Assembly (NCBI GenBank): GCA_003153375.1
Contig: PLYM01000261.1
Location: 4,832-59,825 of the forward strand
Direction of reading: 5' to 3'
DNA length: 54,994 nucleotides
Source of the DNA: Planctomycetaceae bacterium
GTDB taxonomy: Bacteria > Planctomycetota > Planctomycetia > Pirellulales > PALSA-1355
Shown here: positions 31,456-40,956 of the stretch, piece by piece
How the letters are laid out: each line of letters begins with the position of its first letter
Position numbering within the stretch: the stretch's first letter is position 1
Made by a program: the position numbers and the translations under genes
The notes under the pieces: model-generated
What the model was told of the DNA's origin: nothing
What the model saw: only the letters and a program-made list of their open reading frames with translations
Databases searched by the model: none

Positions 31456-32934
31456 CTACGGCTGCCAATCGCGGGCCAATTGCACCAGCGTGCGGACAAA
31501 CTGCCCACTAGCGCCGGCGTCGCTCCAGGGTTTGGGCTTGTCGCGAAACGCCGGGCCGGCAATGTCGATGTGGGCCCAGGGTGTGTTGCCGACGAACTGC
31601 TCCAGCAACTTCGCGGCCGTGATGGCGCCGCCCCAGCGGCCGTCGCCCACGTTCTTCATGTCGGCCACTTCGCTCTTGATCAACTCGTCGTAAATCTCCG
31701 GATACATCGGCAACTGCCAGATGGGCTCGCCTTGTCGCCGGGCGGCAGCCGTGACCGCATCGCACCAGGGCTGATTGTTCGTCATCACACCGGCCACTTC
31801 GGTGCCCAATGCCACGACGCAGGCGCCGGTGAGCGTGGCCAGATCGACGATCTTGGCCACCTTCCACTCGACGACCAGCGAGAGCAGGTCGGCCAGCACC
31901 AGCCGGCCCTCGGCATCGGTGTTGTGTACTTCGATGGTCTTGCCATTGCGGGCCCGCAACACGTCGCCCAACTTCATCGCGGCAGGGCCCGTCATGTTTT
32001 CCACCAGCCCGGCAATGCCGAGCACGTTGATCGGCAGCTTCAACTGGGCGATGGCTTGCATGGCGCCGACCATGGTCGACGCTCCGGCTTTGTCGCACTT
32101 CATCGTGAACATGCCCTCGGGCGTTTTCAGCGACAATCCGCCCGAGTCGAACGTCACGCCCTTGCCGACGATCGCCAGCGTCGGCGCGCCCTTCGCGGCA
32201 CCGTGGTAACGCAATACGACGATTCGCGGCGGCCGGCTCGATCCCTTGGCCACGGCCAATAGCGCGCCGCAGCGCTCGGCTTCGAGCCGCGGTTGATCCC
32301 AGATGTCGACTTCGATGCCATTGCGGCCGGCCATCTCGGCAGCCCGCTCGGCTAAGGTCTCGGGATAGATCTCGTCCGCGGGCTCGTTCACCAGTCGGCG
32401 CGTGAGGTTCATGGCGTCGCCCAGGATGCGCCCCTTGGCGATCGCCTCCCCCTTGACGATCGTCTCGTTGTCGCCGCTGCTCCAAGCCAGCGTGCCGAAG
32501 GGGTGGCGGCTCTTTTCGGCCCGATAGAGATCCTGTCCTTCACAGCCGGTGATCGCGCCGCACACGCCGTTTTCGGTCCACTCGGCGGGCCAGCCCTCGT
32601 CGAGAAACAGGGCCACGGCTGCGCGCGGTTTGCCGGCCAGATGTCGCGCGGCAGCCGAAGCAGTGCGAAACGCCGATCCCGCGTCGAATTTGTCACGCTT
32701 CCCCAGTCCCACGAGCAGCACTTGCCGGGCTCGGCCAACGCTCACCAGCAGCGGCGCCATTTCGTAACAGCGCCCCGTGAATTCCTTGCGCTCCTGAAGA
32801 TTGCGAATCGCGCCGCCAAGCGCGCCGTCGACCGCCGCGGCGGCTTCGCCCAGAGGCCCGTCCTCGAATACGCCGACGGCAATCGCATCGGCCTCGGTCT
32901 CAGTGACGCGCGAATGGATGTGATGAATTTGCAC
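31456..32934 (-). CDS. pepA: Leucyl aminopeptidase, family M17
   Basis: Cytosolic two-metal aminopeptidase that recycles peptides; some homologues also bind DNA. In the 492-residue product the metal and active-site residues align with E. coli PepA: Lys258, Asp263, Lys270, Asp281, Asp340, Glu342 and Arg344 (VGKGVTFDSGGLSLK and the signature NTDAEGRL). The N-terminal third is the usual non-catalytic domain. The ATG at 32934 is preceded, about 45 bases upstream, by TAAAAT (complement 32979-32984), a possible -10 box without a clear -35 box. It diverges from the UbiD gene. Confidence 0.95.
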   Translation of the reverse strand: MQIHHIHSRVTETEADAIAVGVFEDGPLGEAAAAVDGALGGAIRNLQERKEFTGRCYEMAPLLVSVGRARQVLLVGLGKRDKFDAGSAFRTASAAARHLAGKPRAAVALFLDEGWPAEWTENGVCGAITGCEGQDLYRAEKSRHPFGTLAWSSGDNETIVKGEAIAKGRILGDAMNLTRRLVNEPADEIYPETLAERAAEMAGRNGIEVDIWDQPRLEAERCGALLAVAKGSSRPPRIVVLRYHGAAKGAPTLAIVGKGVTFDSGGLSLKTPEGMFTMKCDKAGASTMVGAMQAIAQLKLPINVLGIAGLVENMTGPAAMKLGDVLRARNGKTIEVHNTDAEGRLVLADLLSLVVEWKVAKIVDLATLTGACVVALGTEVAGVMTNNQPWCDAVTAAARRQGEPIWQLPMYPEIYDELIKSEVADMKNVGDGRWGGAITAAKLLEQFVGNTPWAHIDIAGPAFRDKPKPWSDAGASGQFVRTLVQLARDWQP

Positions 32935-33137
32935 GGCATTGCCTGGGGTTGGAGCCGAAAAGCGGATTTCGCCCTGGCATTTTAGCGATCGTCCGCCGTT
33001 TGGCCCAGGGAGTGGCCGGCTCGCGCGAGCAGGTCGAAAATTCGCCGATTCCGCCCTTCCAACTCCCGCGCCGCGTGCCGTAAGCTACCCATCAGAGAGA
33101 GCTGCGGCATCGAAATTCACTCGCGCGCCAGGCCGAC

Positions 33138-34976
33138 ATGGGCTATCGCAACCTACAAGACTGCCTGCGCGATCTCGAAGCGACCGGGCAGTTGGTGCGC
33201 ATCGAGCATGAAGTCGACCCGCATCTTGAAGCCGCCGAGATTCATCGTCGCGTGTTTCAGGCAGGCGGACCCGCGCTCTACTACGCCCGCGTTAAGGGCT
33301 GCCGCTTTCCGATGGCCAGCAACCTGTTTGGCACGATGGCGCGCGTGCGCTATATCTTTCGCGACACGCTCGAAGCCGTCAGCCGCCTGGTGGAATTGAA
33401 GGCCGACCCGGCCGGTTTGGCCCGGCGCCCGTGGCAGGCGGCGCGATCGTTGCCGACGTTGATGCACATGATGCCCCGTCGGGTGCGCACGGGTTCCGTG
33501 CTGGCGCACAGCTCGACGATCGATGCGCTGCCGCGCTTGCAATCGTGGCCCGACGATGGCGGGCCGTTCATCACGTTGCCGCAGGTTTATACCGAGGACC
33601 CCGACCAGCCTGGCTTACGGCACTCGAACTTGGGAATGTATCGCGTGCAACTGTCCGGAGGACAGTATCGGACGAACGCCGAGGTGGGCCTGCACTATCA
33701 GATCCATCGCGGAATTGGTGTACACCATGCCGCCGCGATTCGCCGCGGCGAACCGTTGCGAGCGAACATCTTTGTCGGCGGCGCGCCGGCGATGAGCGTG
33801 GCCGCCGTGATGCCGCTGCCCGAGGGGCTCTCGGAATTGTCGTTTGCCGGCGCCCTGGCTGGACATCGCATTCCGATGATTGCCGAGGGCCAGAATCTGC
33901 CCATCTATGCCGAGGCCGATTTTTGCATCACCGGAACTGTCGATCCCCTGCGGAAACTGCCCGAGGGTCCGTTTGGCGATCATCTGGGCTATTACAGCCT
34001 GGCGCACGACTATCCGGTGTTACGGGTCGAACGCGTGTGGCATCGCGACGGCGCGGTATGGCCGTTTACGGTCGTCGGCCGCCCGCCGCAGGAAGACACG
34101 ATGTTTGGCGAGTTGATCCATGAGATCACAGGCCCTTTGATTCCCACGGTCATTCCCGGTTTGCACGCCGTCCACGCGGTGGATGCCGCCGGGGTGCATC
34201 CGCTGCTGCTGGCGATCGGCAGCGAGCGCTACACTCCCTATGCCCAGCGGCAAAGACCACAGGAACTGCTCACCACGGCCAATGCCATCTTGGGTCAGGG
34301 TCAGCTCTCGCTGGCCAAGTATTTGTGGATCGTGGCCCGCGAGGACGACCCGCGACTCGACGTACACGACGTCGCCGCGGTGCTGCGGCATGTCCTCATG
34401 CGGGCTGATTGGACGCGCGACTTGCACTTTCAAACCTGTACCACGATCGACACGCTCGATTATTCAGGCAGCGCGATCAACGAAGGCTCGAAGCTGGTGA
34501 TCGCCGCTGTCGGTCCGCCCATCCGGCAATTGCCGACGGAGATAGGGACGTTGCGGTTACCAGCGGGGTTCGGTCCGGCTCGGATGTGCCTGCCCGGGGT
34601 GTTGGCGGTGCAAGCCCCGGCCTACAAAAGTGGCCCTGACGGAGATGATCCCGTGATCGAAACATTTTGCACGGCTGCCGCTGGCGACGAGTCGTGGACC
34701 CGGTTTCCGCTCGTGATGCTCGTCGACGATGCCGAGTTCACGAGCCGGACGTTGCAAAACTTCCTTTGGGTCACCTTTACGCGCAGCAATCCGGCGGCTG
34801 ATGTGTATGGCGTGGACGCGTTTACGCGTCAGAAGCATTGGGGATGCCGGGGGACTCTCGTAATCGACGCGCGGAAAAAGCCGCATCACGCGCCACCGTT
34901 GGTCGAGGATCCAGAGATCGTGCGCCGCGTTGACGCCCTGGGCGCCGCCGGCGGGCCGTTGGCGGGAATTATCTGA
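33138..34976 (+). CDS. UbiD family decarboxylase
   Basis: Prenylated-FMN-dependent decarboxylase family, acting on aromatic or unsaturated acids. The 612-residue product reads MGYRNLQDCLRDLEATGQLVRI at the start; the catalytic region includes KLPEGPFGDHLGYYSLAHDYPVLRVERV, with the Glu of the family's E-R-E site in EGPFG. It is longer than UbiD proper (about 490), resembling the larger versions seen in several phyla. No ubiX-like flavin prenyltransferase is in the window. The substrate cannot be told; a quinone pathway or aromatic degradation are both possible. Confidence 0.88.
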   Translation: MGYRNLQDCLRDLEATGQLVRIEHEVDPHLEAAEIHRRVFQAGGPALYYARVKGCRFPMASNLFGTMARVRYIFRDTLEAVSRLVELKADPAGLARRPWQAARSLPTLMHMMPRRVRTGSVLAHSSTIDALPRLQSWPDDGGPFITLPQVYTEDPDQPGLRHSNLGMYRVQLSGGQYRTNAEVGLHYQIHRGIGVHHAAAIRRGEPLRANIFVGGAPAMSVAAVMPLPEGLSELSFAGALAGHRIPMIAEGQNLPIYAEADFCITGTVDPLRKLPEGPFGDHLGYYSLAHDYPVLRVERVWHRDGAVWPFTVVGRPPQEDTMFGELIHEITGPLIPTVIPGLHAVHAVDAAGVHPLLLAIGSERYTPYAQRQRPQELLTTANAILGQGQLSLAKYLWIVAREDDPRLDVHDVAAVLRHVLMRADWTRDLHFQTCTTIDTLDYSGSAINEGSKLVIAAVGPPIRQLPTEIGTLRLPAGFGPARMCLPGVLAVQAPAYKSGPDGDDPVIETFCTAAAGDESWTRFPLVMLVDDAEFTSRTLQNFLWVTFTRSNPAADVYGVDAFTRQKHWGCRGTLVIDARKKPHHAPPLVEDPEIVRRVDALGAAGGPLAGII

Positions 34977-35003
34977 AAATGCGTTGGGGAGTATGATTTG
35001 CCG

Positions 35004-36023
35004 ATGCTGCCTTTGTTGAGTGATATCCTCAGTTACGAGATCGAGATCTCGGCCACCGATCGATGGGTGCTGATCGCGGCCGTCGCGGTCGTCGGCGCGA
35101 CGTTGGGCAGCTTCATGAACGTGGTCGTCTATCGATCGCCACGGCGGATGAGTCTGAGCCGGCCGGCCTCGCGTTGTCCGAAGTGCGAGCACCCGATTCG
35201 CTGGCACGACAACGTGCCGGTGTTCGGATGGTTAATGCTCCGGGGCCGCTGTCGCGATTGCGGTAATCCGATCGCGGCTCGGTATCCGTTGGTGGAAGGG
35301 TTGGTTGCCCTGGTGGCCGGGGCTATCGCCTGGCGGGCACCTTATATGGTCATGATCGCGCCGACCGCCGAAGAGGATGGCGTCTATGTGCTCGACGGGT
35401 CCTGGATCGTGTTCTATTTGCTGCTCTCCTGCGTGCTCATTTGCTCGGCGCTGATCGCGCTGGATGGGCTGGCTCCGCCGCGGCGGCTCATTCTGCGGCC
35501 GTTGGCCGCTGGTTTCCTGCTGCTGCTCATTTGGGCGCATTTGCTGACGAGCCCCCTGACCGGCTCGCTCAGCGCGAATGCCGGCGGCGTCGCGGCCGGA
35601 TTTCTGGGACTGCTCGTTGCACTGTTACTGAGCGTTGGGCCTTGCGTGGCGGTGCTGGCGACGACCGAACGGGCGCGATTTGCGTGGGCGGCGGCCGCGC
35701 TCGGCGAACTGATGCTGGTGGGCGTGTTTGTCGGCGAGCAGCGAATCGTTTGGATCGCCCCCGAGGCCATGCTGCTCTACGTGGCGACGGCGTGTCTGGC
35801 GCAAAAATGGACCGCCGCCGGCCGATTCGGCTGGGCGGGCTCGTTGACGGTCGTTACGCTGATCTGGTTGCTCGGCGGAGATCACGTCGCCGTGGTTTCG
35901 CCCTCGTCGTTCCAAGCCTATGTCGGCCGTGTGGCGATCGCGTTCTCCTTGATGCTGCTGTTGGCGATCGTGCCCGTCGTGTTGCCGCGCAAGACGCCTG
36001 CTATTCAACCACCGCAAGGATAA
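35004..36023 (+). CDS. Prepilin peptidase (A24-like) with altered catalytic motif
   Basis: Type IV prepilin peptidases cleave and methylate pilins and type II secretion pseudopilins at the membrane. The 339-residue product has about seven membrane helices and an N-terminal domain with [16 protein letters not shown] and zinc cysteines Cys58, Cys61, Cys83 and Cys86. The first catalytic region is present as [12 protein letters not shown] with Asp154. Where the second GxGD motif is expected, the sequence reads [12 protein letters not shown], so Glu235 replaces the catalytic Asp. The start is ATG 35004; TTG 34998 is closer to the GGGGAG site and is an alternative. Confidence 0.82.
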   Translation: MLPLLSDILSYEIEISATDRWVLIAAVAVVGATLGSFMNVVVYRSPRRMSLSRPASRCPKCEHPIRWHDNVPVFGWLMLRGRCRDCGNPIAARYPLVEGLVALVAGAIAWRAPYMVMIAPTAEEDGVYVLDGSWIVFYLLLSCVLICSALIALDGLAPPRRLILRPLAAGFLLLLIWAHLLTSPLTGSLSANAGGVAAGFLGLLVALLLSVGPCVAVLATTERARFAWAAAALGELMLVGVFVGEQRIVWIAPEAMLLYVATACLAQKWTAAGRFGWAGSLTVVTLIWLLGGDHVAVVSPSSFQAYVGRVAIAFSLMLLLAIVPVVLPRKTPAIQPPQG

Positions 36024-36027
36024 CACG

Positions 36028-37419
36028 ATGGCCCGTCTGACCTTTCACGGGGCGGCCGAAACCGTCACCGGCTCGAAGTATCTGCTCGAAGCCGACGGGC
36101 GCCGGGTGCTGATCGACTGCGGGTTGTTCCAGGGCTTGAAAGAGCTGCGCCAGCGCAACTGGCAGCGATTGCCGTTCGATCCGGCCGGTCTCGATGCCGT
36201 GGTACTGACGCACGCGCACATCGACCACGTTGGTTATCTGCCCAAGCTGGTGAAGGATGGCTTTCGTGGACCGGTCTACAGCACGCCGGCCACCGAGTCG
36301 CTGGCCGGGCTGCTGCTGTTGGATGCGGCCCACAATCAGGAGGACGACGCCGACTATGCGAATCGGAAAGGATTCAGCAAACACAAGCCGGCATTGCCGC
36401 TGTTCGAGGCCACGGACGTGAAGCAGGCCATGACGATGTTTCGCGGCGTGCATCGCGATAAGTGGTTTTCGCCCGCCGAACCGATCTGGGCGCGCTATCA
36501 CGACACCGGCCACCTGCTGGGCTCGTGCATGATCGAAGTCGAGATTCGCGGGGGAGCCAAACCATTGCGATTGCTGTTTTCGGGCGACGTGGGACGCTAT
36601 GACGCACCCCTGTATTTCGATCCTGAGAAGCCGCCGACCTGTGACTATCTGATTTGCGAGAGCACCTACGGCAACCGAGAACATCCGCCGATCGACGTGC
36701 TCGATCAACTATCCGACGTGGTCAACACCGCCGTCACCCGCGGCGGCATGATCCTGGTGGCCTCGTTTGCCGTCGGGCGGGCGCAGCAGGTGATCTACCT
36801 GTTGCAGGTGCTGATGAAGCGCAAACGCATTCCACCCATTCCGGTTTATTTGGATAGTCCCATGGCTGTCAGCGGCATGAACATCTATCGCTACTACGCC
36901 TCGGAGCACGATCTGAGCGAAGGCTTGGCCACGAGTCCCGACTTCGAATTGGGTCTCGAGCACGTGCAGCTCGTGCAGTCGGTTGGCGAATCGAAGAAAC
37001 TCAACGGGCTGAAAGGCCCGGGCCTGATCATTTCGTCCTCGGGCATGATGACCGGCGGGCGCATCCTGCATCACCTGCGACAGCGCCTGCCCGAACCGAA
37101 GAACACGGTCGTCCTAGGAGGCTTCATGGCCCAAGGAACGCGTGGCCGGGCATTGCAGGAAGGCGCTAAGACGTTGCGGATTTTTGGCGGTGACGTGCCG
37201 GTGCGGGCGGCCGTGGTCGAGATGTCGGGCCTGAGCGGACATGCGGGGCACTCGGAGCTGAGACGTTGGCTCGAGCCCTTGGCCGCGCCGCGACAAGTGT
37301 TTCTCACGCACGGCGAGTTGCCGAGTGCCACTTCGCTCGCGGACGAATTGCACCGCGACCGCGGCTGGAACACGCTGGTGCCGAAGATGGGGCAAAGCCT
37401 TGAGCTGGTCCTGGACTGA
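36028..37419 (+). CDS. Beta-CASP metallo-beta-lactamase-fold RNA exonuclease
   Basis: Family members are RNA-specific exo/endonucleases related to CPSF73. The 463-residue product has motif 2 LTHAHIDHVGYLPKLV, later ligands in GHLLGSCMIEVE and LFSGDVGRYD, and the beta-CASP part with SSSGMMTGGRILHHL, followed by SGLSGHAGHSEL and the C-terminal FLTHGE. The ATG lies five bases after the prepilin peptidase stop, so the genes are probably cotranscribed, though no functional link is evident. Confidence 0.92.
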   Translation: MARLTFHGAAETVTGSKYLLEADGRRVLIDCGLFQGLKELRQRNWQRLPFDPAGLDAVVLTHAHIDHVGYLPKLVKDGFRGPVYSTPATESLAGLLLLDAAHNQEDDADYANRKGFSKHKPALPLFEATDVKQAMTMFRGVHRDKWFSPAEPIWARYHDTGHLLGSCMIEVEIRGGAKPLRLLFSGDVGRYDAPLYFDPEKPPTCDYLICESTYGNREHPPIDVLDQLSDVVNTAVTRGGMILVASFAVGRAQQVIYLLQVLMKRKRIPPIPVYLDSPMAVSGMNIYRYYASEHDLSEGLATSPDFELGLEHVQLVQSVGESKKLNGLKGPGLIISSSGMMTGGRILHHLRQRLPEPKNTVVLGGFMAQGTRGRALQEGAKTLRIFGGDVPVRAAVVEMSGLSGHAGHSELRRWLEPLAAPRQVFLTHGELPSATSLADELHRDRGWNTLVPKMGQSLELVLD

Positions 37420-37422
37420 GGG

Positions 37423-38268
37423 ATGGATGCGCGCATGAACGAAGCCGAAGCAAATCGGGAGGCCATTCTGCACTCGCCCAGCTATGTGCTGGCCGAGCAA
37501 GATCTGGCGCTGTTGGCACGTAGCGAATTGCGGCCCGTGAGGTTGCAGCTCGAGCTGCTCAAGCCAGAGATGGCGTTTCACGAGCACAACATTTCCTCGA
37601 CGATCGTCGTCTTCGGCAGCACGCGTATCGCCGAGCGTGCCACGCTCGAAGCCCGGCTCGAGGCGGCCAGGCTTGCCGCCGCGGGCGGCGAGCCGCGTGC
37701 GGTGCGTGCCGTGGCGAAGGCCGAGCGGCTGCTGGCCAAGGCGGACAATTATGACCTTGCCCGAGAATTTGGCCGCCTGGTCTCCAGCCGCTCGCAATCG
37801 AGCGACAGCCGCGAGTATGTCATCGTCACCGGTGGCGGGCCGGGCATCATGGAGGCGGCCAATCGCGGCGCTTACGACGTCCAGGCCGAATCGATCGGCT
37901 TGAACATCACGCTGCCGACCGAGCAGATTCCCAATCCGTACATCACGCCCGACTTGTGCTTTCAGTTTCACTACTTCGCTCTGCGCAAGCTCCACTTTCT
38001 GATGCGGGCCCAGGCGCTGGTCGTGTTTCCCGGTGGCTTCGGCACGCTCGACGAATTTTTCGAAACCCTGACGCTGCGCCAGATGCGGCGAATGCAGGAA
38101 ATTCCCGTCATCATGGTCAACCGCAAGTATTGGGAGCAGGTGGTCGATCTTCAGTTCCTGGCAGACGAGGGTATGATCGAGGATGAGCACTTGAACCTGG
38201 TCAGCTACGCCGAGACGGCGGACGAAATCTGGTCCACGATCGTCAACTTTCATCACCCGCAGCCATGA
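37423..38268 (+). CDS. LOG family (TIGR00730-like) protein
   Basis: LOG-type proteins are cytokinin-riboside-monophosphate phosphoribohydrolases or related nucleotide hydrolases. The 281-residue product has the fold's SSTIVVFGSTRI, VIVTGGGPGIMEAANRGAY and the signature FPGGFGTLDEFFETLTLRQ (PGGxGTxxE). The first 50 or so residues are an extra N-terminal segment. The start at 37423 is three bases after the preceding stop; ATG 37435 (MNEAEANRE) is an alternative. Its stop overlaps the next start (ATGA). Confidence 0.9.
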   Translation: MDARMNEAEANREAILHSPSYVLAEQDLALLARSELRPVRLQLELLKPEMAFHEHNISSTIVVFGSTRIAERATLEARLEAARLAAAGGEPRAVRAVAKAERLLAKADNYDLAREFGRLVSSRSQSSDSREYVIVTGGGPGIMEAANRGAYDVQAESIGLNITLPTEQIPNPYITPDLCFQFHYFALRKLHFLMRAQALVVFPGGFGTLDEFFETLTLRQMRRMQEIPVIMVNRKYWEQVVDLQFLADEGMIEDEHLNLVSYAETADEIWSTIVNFHHPQP

Positions 38269-39050
38269 GCCAACCGTCCCGATCGCATGTCTCCGTCGAA
38301 GGGCCGGTGGCACTTGTCACCGGCGCGGGGCGCCGCCTGGGCAATGGCATCGCTCGCGATCTGGCGGCGCGAGGTTATCGCGTCGCGGCGCATGCCAACG
38401 AGTCGCGGCAAGAGACCGAGCAGACAGTCCGAGACTTGACGGCCTCGGGCGCCGAGGCGATCGCCGTGGTCGCCGACCTGCGCGACGAGGCGGCCGTGCG
38501 GGCGATGGTCGCCGAAGTCGTGGATCAGTTTGGCCGTGTCGACGCGCTGGTGAACAACGCCGCGATTTGGATTTCCAAGCCCCTGCCCTTCGTTACGGCC
38601 GACGACGTGCGACAGCATTTTGAGGTCAATACGCTGGGCACGTTCCTCTGCTGCCAGGAGGTTGGCTTGCGGATGGCCGCACAGGAGGGCGGCGGCGCGA
38701 TCGTTAACATCGGCGATTGGGCGATCGCCCGGCCCTACTTGGACTACGCGGCCTATTTTCCGTCGAAAGGGAGCATCCCCGCGCTCACCCGGATGTTTGC
38801 CGTCGAACTCGGCACGCGCAATCCCCGCGTGCGGGTCAACGCGGTGCTGCCGGGCCCCGTGCTGCTGCCGGCCGAGATGTCGGCCGAAGAACGACACAAG
38901 ATCATCGACGCCACGTTGGTCAAGCGCGAGGGCAGCATCGCCGACGTCGCCCAGGCCGTCGCGTTCTTGCTTTCCAGCACCTTCATTACGGGCGTTTGCC
39001 TGCCGGTGGACGGCGGCCGCACCGTCTACGCTCCGCCCCCGGCCGACTAG
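38265..39050 (+). CDS. SDR oxidoreductase, pteridine-reductase-like
   Basis: Short-chain dehydrogenase of 261 residues. The nucleotide-binding motif is TGAGRRLGNGIA, followed by VNNAA. The usual catalytic Ser is replaced by Asp in VNIGDWAIARPYLDYAAYFPSKG, with Tyr and Lys of the YxxxK motif; the Asp-Tyr-Lys arrangement is that of pteridine reductases (PTR1, FolM). The C-terminus has RVNAVLPGPVLLP. A role in pterin or folate reduction is inferred from this. Translationally coupled to the LOG gene by a four-base overlap. Confidence 0.85.
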   Translation: MSQPSRSHVSVEGPVALVTGAGRRLGNGIARDLAARGYRVAAHANESRQETEQTVRDLTASGAEAIAVVADLRDEAAVRAMVAEVVDQFGRVDALVNNAAIWISKPLPFVTADDVRQHFEVNTLGTFLCCQEVGLRMAAQEGGGAIVNIGDWAIARPYLDYAAYFPSKGSIPALTRMFAVELGTRNPRVRVNAVLPGPVLLPAEMSAEERHKIIDATLVKREGSIADVAQAVAFLLSSTFITGVCLPVDGGRTVYAPPPAD

Positions 39051-39536
39051 AACGGGCTCGACCAGCGTGTTTGCCAGGGGCGTGGCGCTGTTGATCCGGA
39101 ATTGGCATGCCGGAAACGCGTCCGACGAAGGCGGTTGTGGCCAGAACGCCCTCACCGCGCGAAGTTCCCCCTAAAATGGTGGAATCGCCAGTTGCCTCTG
39201 AATCGGCCGGCTGTTAGCTTGAGTCGCGTAACGGGCTCGATTTTCAGCTCCCGCGGCCTCGGACCCACGCGATGCGTGGCCCCCACCCGAGTCGCAAGAA
39301 AGCCGATTGGATTGCGGCCAGACTGAGAACTCGAGCGGGTCGCGCCTTAAAGGAGGCGACGGCCCGGGCAGCATTTCCCGACGCGGCGCCCAGCAGCATT
39401 CGGTCGGGTCTTTTGGCAATCCTTCAATGTTTAGCAGCGCCCTTAAGGCGCGCTACCGCGTGGCCTCGACGCAGTCTATCGGCGTCGCGCGCCCGCGATC
39501 ACGAGCTGGGATCTCTCGAAACGGACAGGACGCGGC
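39051..39536. other. Intergenic region before the CHAD gene
   Basis: Of the 486 bases none supports a gene; small open frames on both strands lack recognisable products. A small hairpin CCACGC-GAT-GCGTGG lies at 39265-39279. No promoter with both boxes was found, although the CHAD gene would need one. Confidence 0.5.
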
Positions 39537-40502
39537 ATGGGACGCAACAGTAAATGGATCGAGGGAGAACCGGAGGATTCGACCCAGCGCGTCGCACGGC
39601 GCGCTTTGGAGGCGCGAATCGAGCGGATGTGCCACTATCTGGAACGCGCCGTCGAGGAACCCAAGAGTGAAACCGAGAATGTTCACCAGTTGCGCGTCTT
39701 TGCTCGCCGCACGGCTGCGGCTCTCGAGATCTTTGACGCCTGGTTGCCCCAGCGGCGCGGCAAGTGGGTAAGCAAGCAGGTCAAGCGCGTCCGCCGGGCG
39801 GCCGGAGCGGCACGCGACCTGGACGTGCTGCGAATCCGTTGGTCGGCGTGGAGCGAGCGAATGTTCTCCAGACCGGCGCAGTTGCTGTTGGATCACGTAC
39901 ACGTTTGCCGCCGCGAGGCGCAGCAGCCGATCGAGGAAGTGTACGACAAACTCGCCGCTAAACGTTTCGGCCGCCGGACGTCGCGCTTCTTGCGTCGCGT
40001 GCGCACGCGCGACGAAGAGACCGCCAGGTGCGAGCCCTTCGGCCGCATGGCCCGCGCGTCATTGGGTCGGCTCGTCGGGCCCTTTCTGACGGCGGCACGG
40101 GCTGAAATGGTTGCTGCCGAAGCCTTGCACGCATTTCGCATTCAGGGCAAGCAAGTTCGCTATGCCATGGAGATTTTCGGCGGGGCGTTCGACGCGGAAT
40201 TTCGCGATGAACTGTATCCGCTGGTGGCCACGCTGCAAGAGCGGCTGGGGGCCATCAACGATCACGTCACCGCCCAAGCCTACCTGGCACGCTGGAACGA
40301 GGAGATCGAATCCGATCCGCTGCGCCAGGCGATCGAGCTGGGCATCCAGCATGAGCGGCACCACTTCGAATCGTGCCGGCAGGAATTCCTGGCCTGGTGG
40401 ACTGCCGAGCGCCGCGATGACCTGGCCCGTCGGTTTGCCGACTACGTGCAGTTCGACACGGTGACCAACCAGCCGCCGCGGTGGGAAGAGCGCGCCGGCT
40501 AG
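39537..40502 (+). CDS. CHAD domain protein
   Basis: CHAD domains are helical, histidine-containing and bind polyphosphate, often near polyphosphate-related enzymes. The 321-residue product has the helical CHAD pattern: VHQLRVFARRTAAALEIFD, VKRVRRAAGAARDLDVLRIR, LHAFRIQGKQVRYAMEIFGG, LQERLGAINDHVTAQAYL. It is very basic. No CYTH domain or polyphosphate kinase is nearby. It converges with the next gene, 13 bases between stops. Confidence 0.85.
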   Translation: MGRNSKWIEGEPEDSTQRVARRALEARIERMCHYLERAVEEPKSETENVHQLRVFARRTAAALEIFDAWLPQRRGKWVSKQVKRVRRAAGAARDLDVLRIRWSAWSERMFSRPAQLLLDHVHVCRREAQQPIEEVYDKLAAKRFGRRTSRFLRRVRTRDEETARCEPFGRMARASLGRLVGPFLTAARAEMVAAEALHAFRIQGKQVRYAMEIFGGAFDAEFRDELYPLVATLQERLGAINDHVTAQAYLARWNEEIESDPLRQAIELGIQHERHHFESCRQEFLAWWTAERRDDLARRFADYVQFDTVTNQPPRWEERAG

Positions 40503-40515
40503 CGCGGTAACTGGC

Positions 40516-40956
40516 TCAGGCCGCTTGCAACAACCTGGGCACTTCGACGGCCTGCAGAAACCGTCCGCCGCTTTCGTACCAGCCGTGCTGCGTGAAGCGA
40601 TACCAGACGATCTCCATCAGGAACGACGTCCACCGCGAATCCTTGGTCTCGAGCGAGGCGATCATGCGCCGGTGCGGCAACGGCGCTGATTGATAGTAAA
40701 AACCCAGTCCGCGCTCCGAGAGGTGCTTTCCCACCACGGCCACGGACTGATTGCCGGGCGAGACGCCGTCCTCCGCCACGGACGTCAGATACAATAAGTG
40801 CGGAAAGGGAAATCGCTGCGCCAAGCGCCGATCGGTCGTGTGACCCGGAGGATACAAGGAGCTCAGAATCTCCCACACTTGCCGACGCACTTGCTCATCG
40901 TTGGCCGAACCGACTTCGACGGGCTCTAACTGCGAGTAACCGAGAACCATACTCAC
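40516..40956 (-). CDS. Hypothetical protein, possibly PilZ-like
   Basis: A 146-residue product. The core reads RRLAQRFPFPHLLYLTSVAEDG, VVGKHLSERGLGFYYQSAPLPHRRMIASLE and WTSFLMEIVWYRFTQHGWYESGGRFLQAVE. The RRxxR-like start and the G-x-G strand pattern with a following beta barrel are compatible with PilZ, the c-di-GMP-binding fold, but the match is not certain. The start chosen is GTG 40956, nine bases after GGAGG (complement 40966-40970); ATG 40950 is an alternative. Confidence 0.6.
   Translation of the reverse strand: MSMVLGYSQLEPVEVGSANDEQVRRQVWEILSSLYPPGHTTDRRLAQRFPFPHLLYLTSVAEDGVSPGNQSVAVVGKHLSERGLGFYYQSAPLPHRRMIASLETKDSRWTSFLMEIVWYRFTQHGWYESGGRFLQAVEVPRLLQAA

Noticed and set aside
30366-32262. 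Open frames on the + strand opposite the LarA-like gene and pepA
   Set aside because: Both - strand products are complete family members with conserved active-site residues.
39051-39536. Small genes or an RNA gene before the CHAD gene
   Set aside because: Open frames lack bias and similarity, and no cloverleaf or other RNA fold was recognised beyond a small hairpin.
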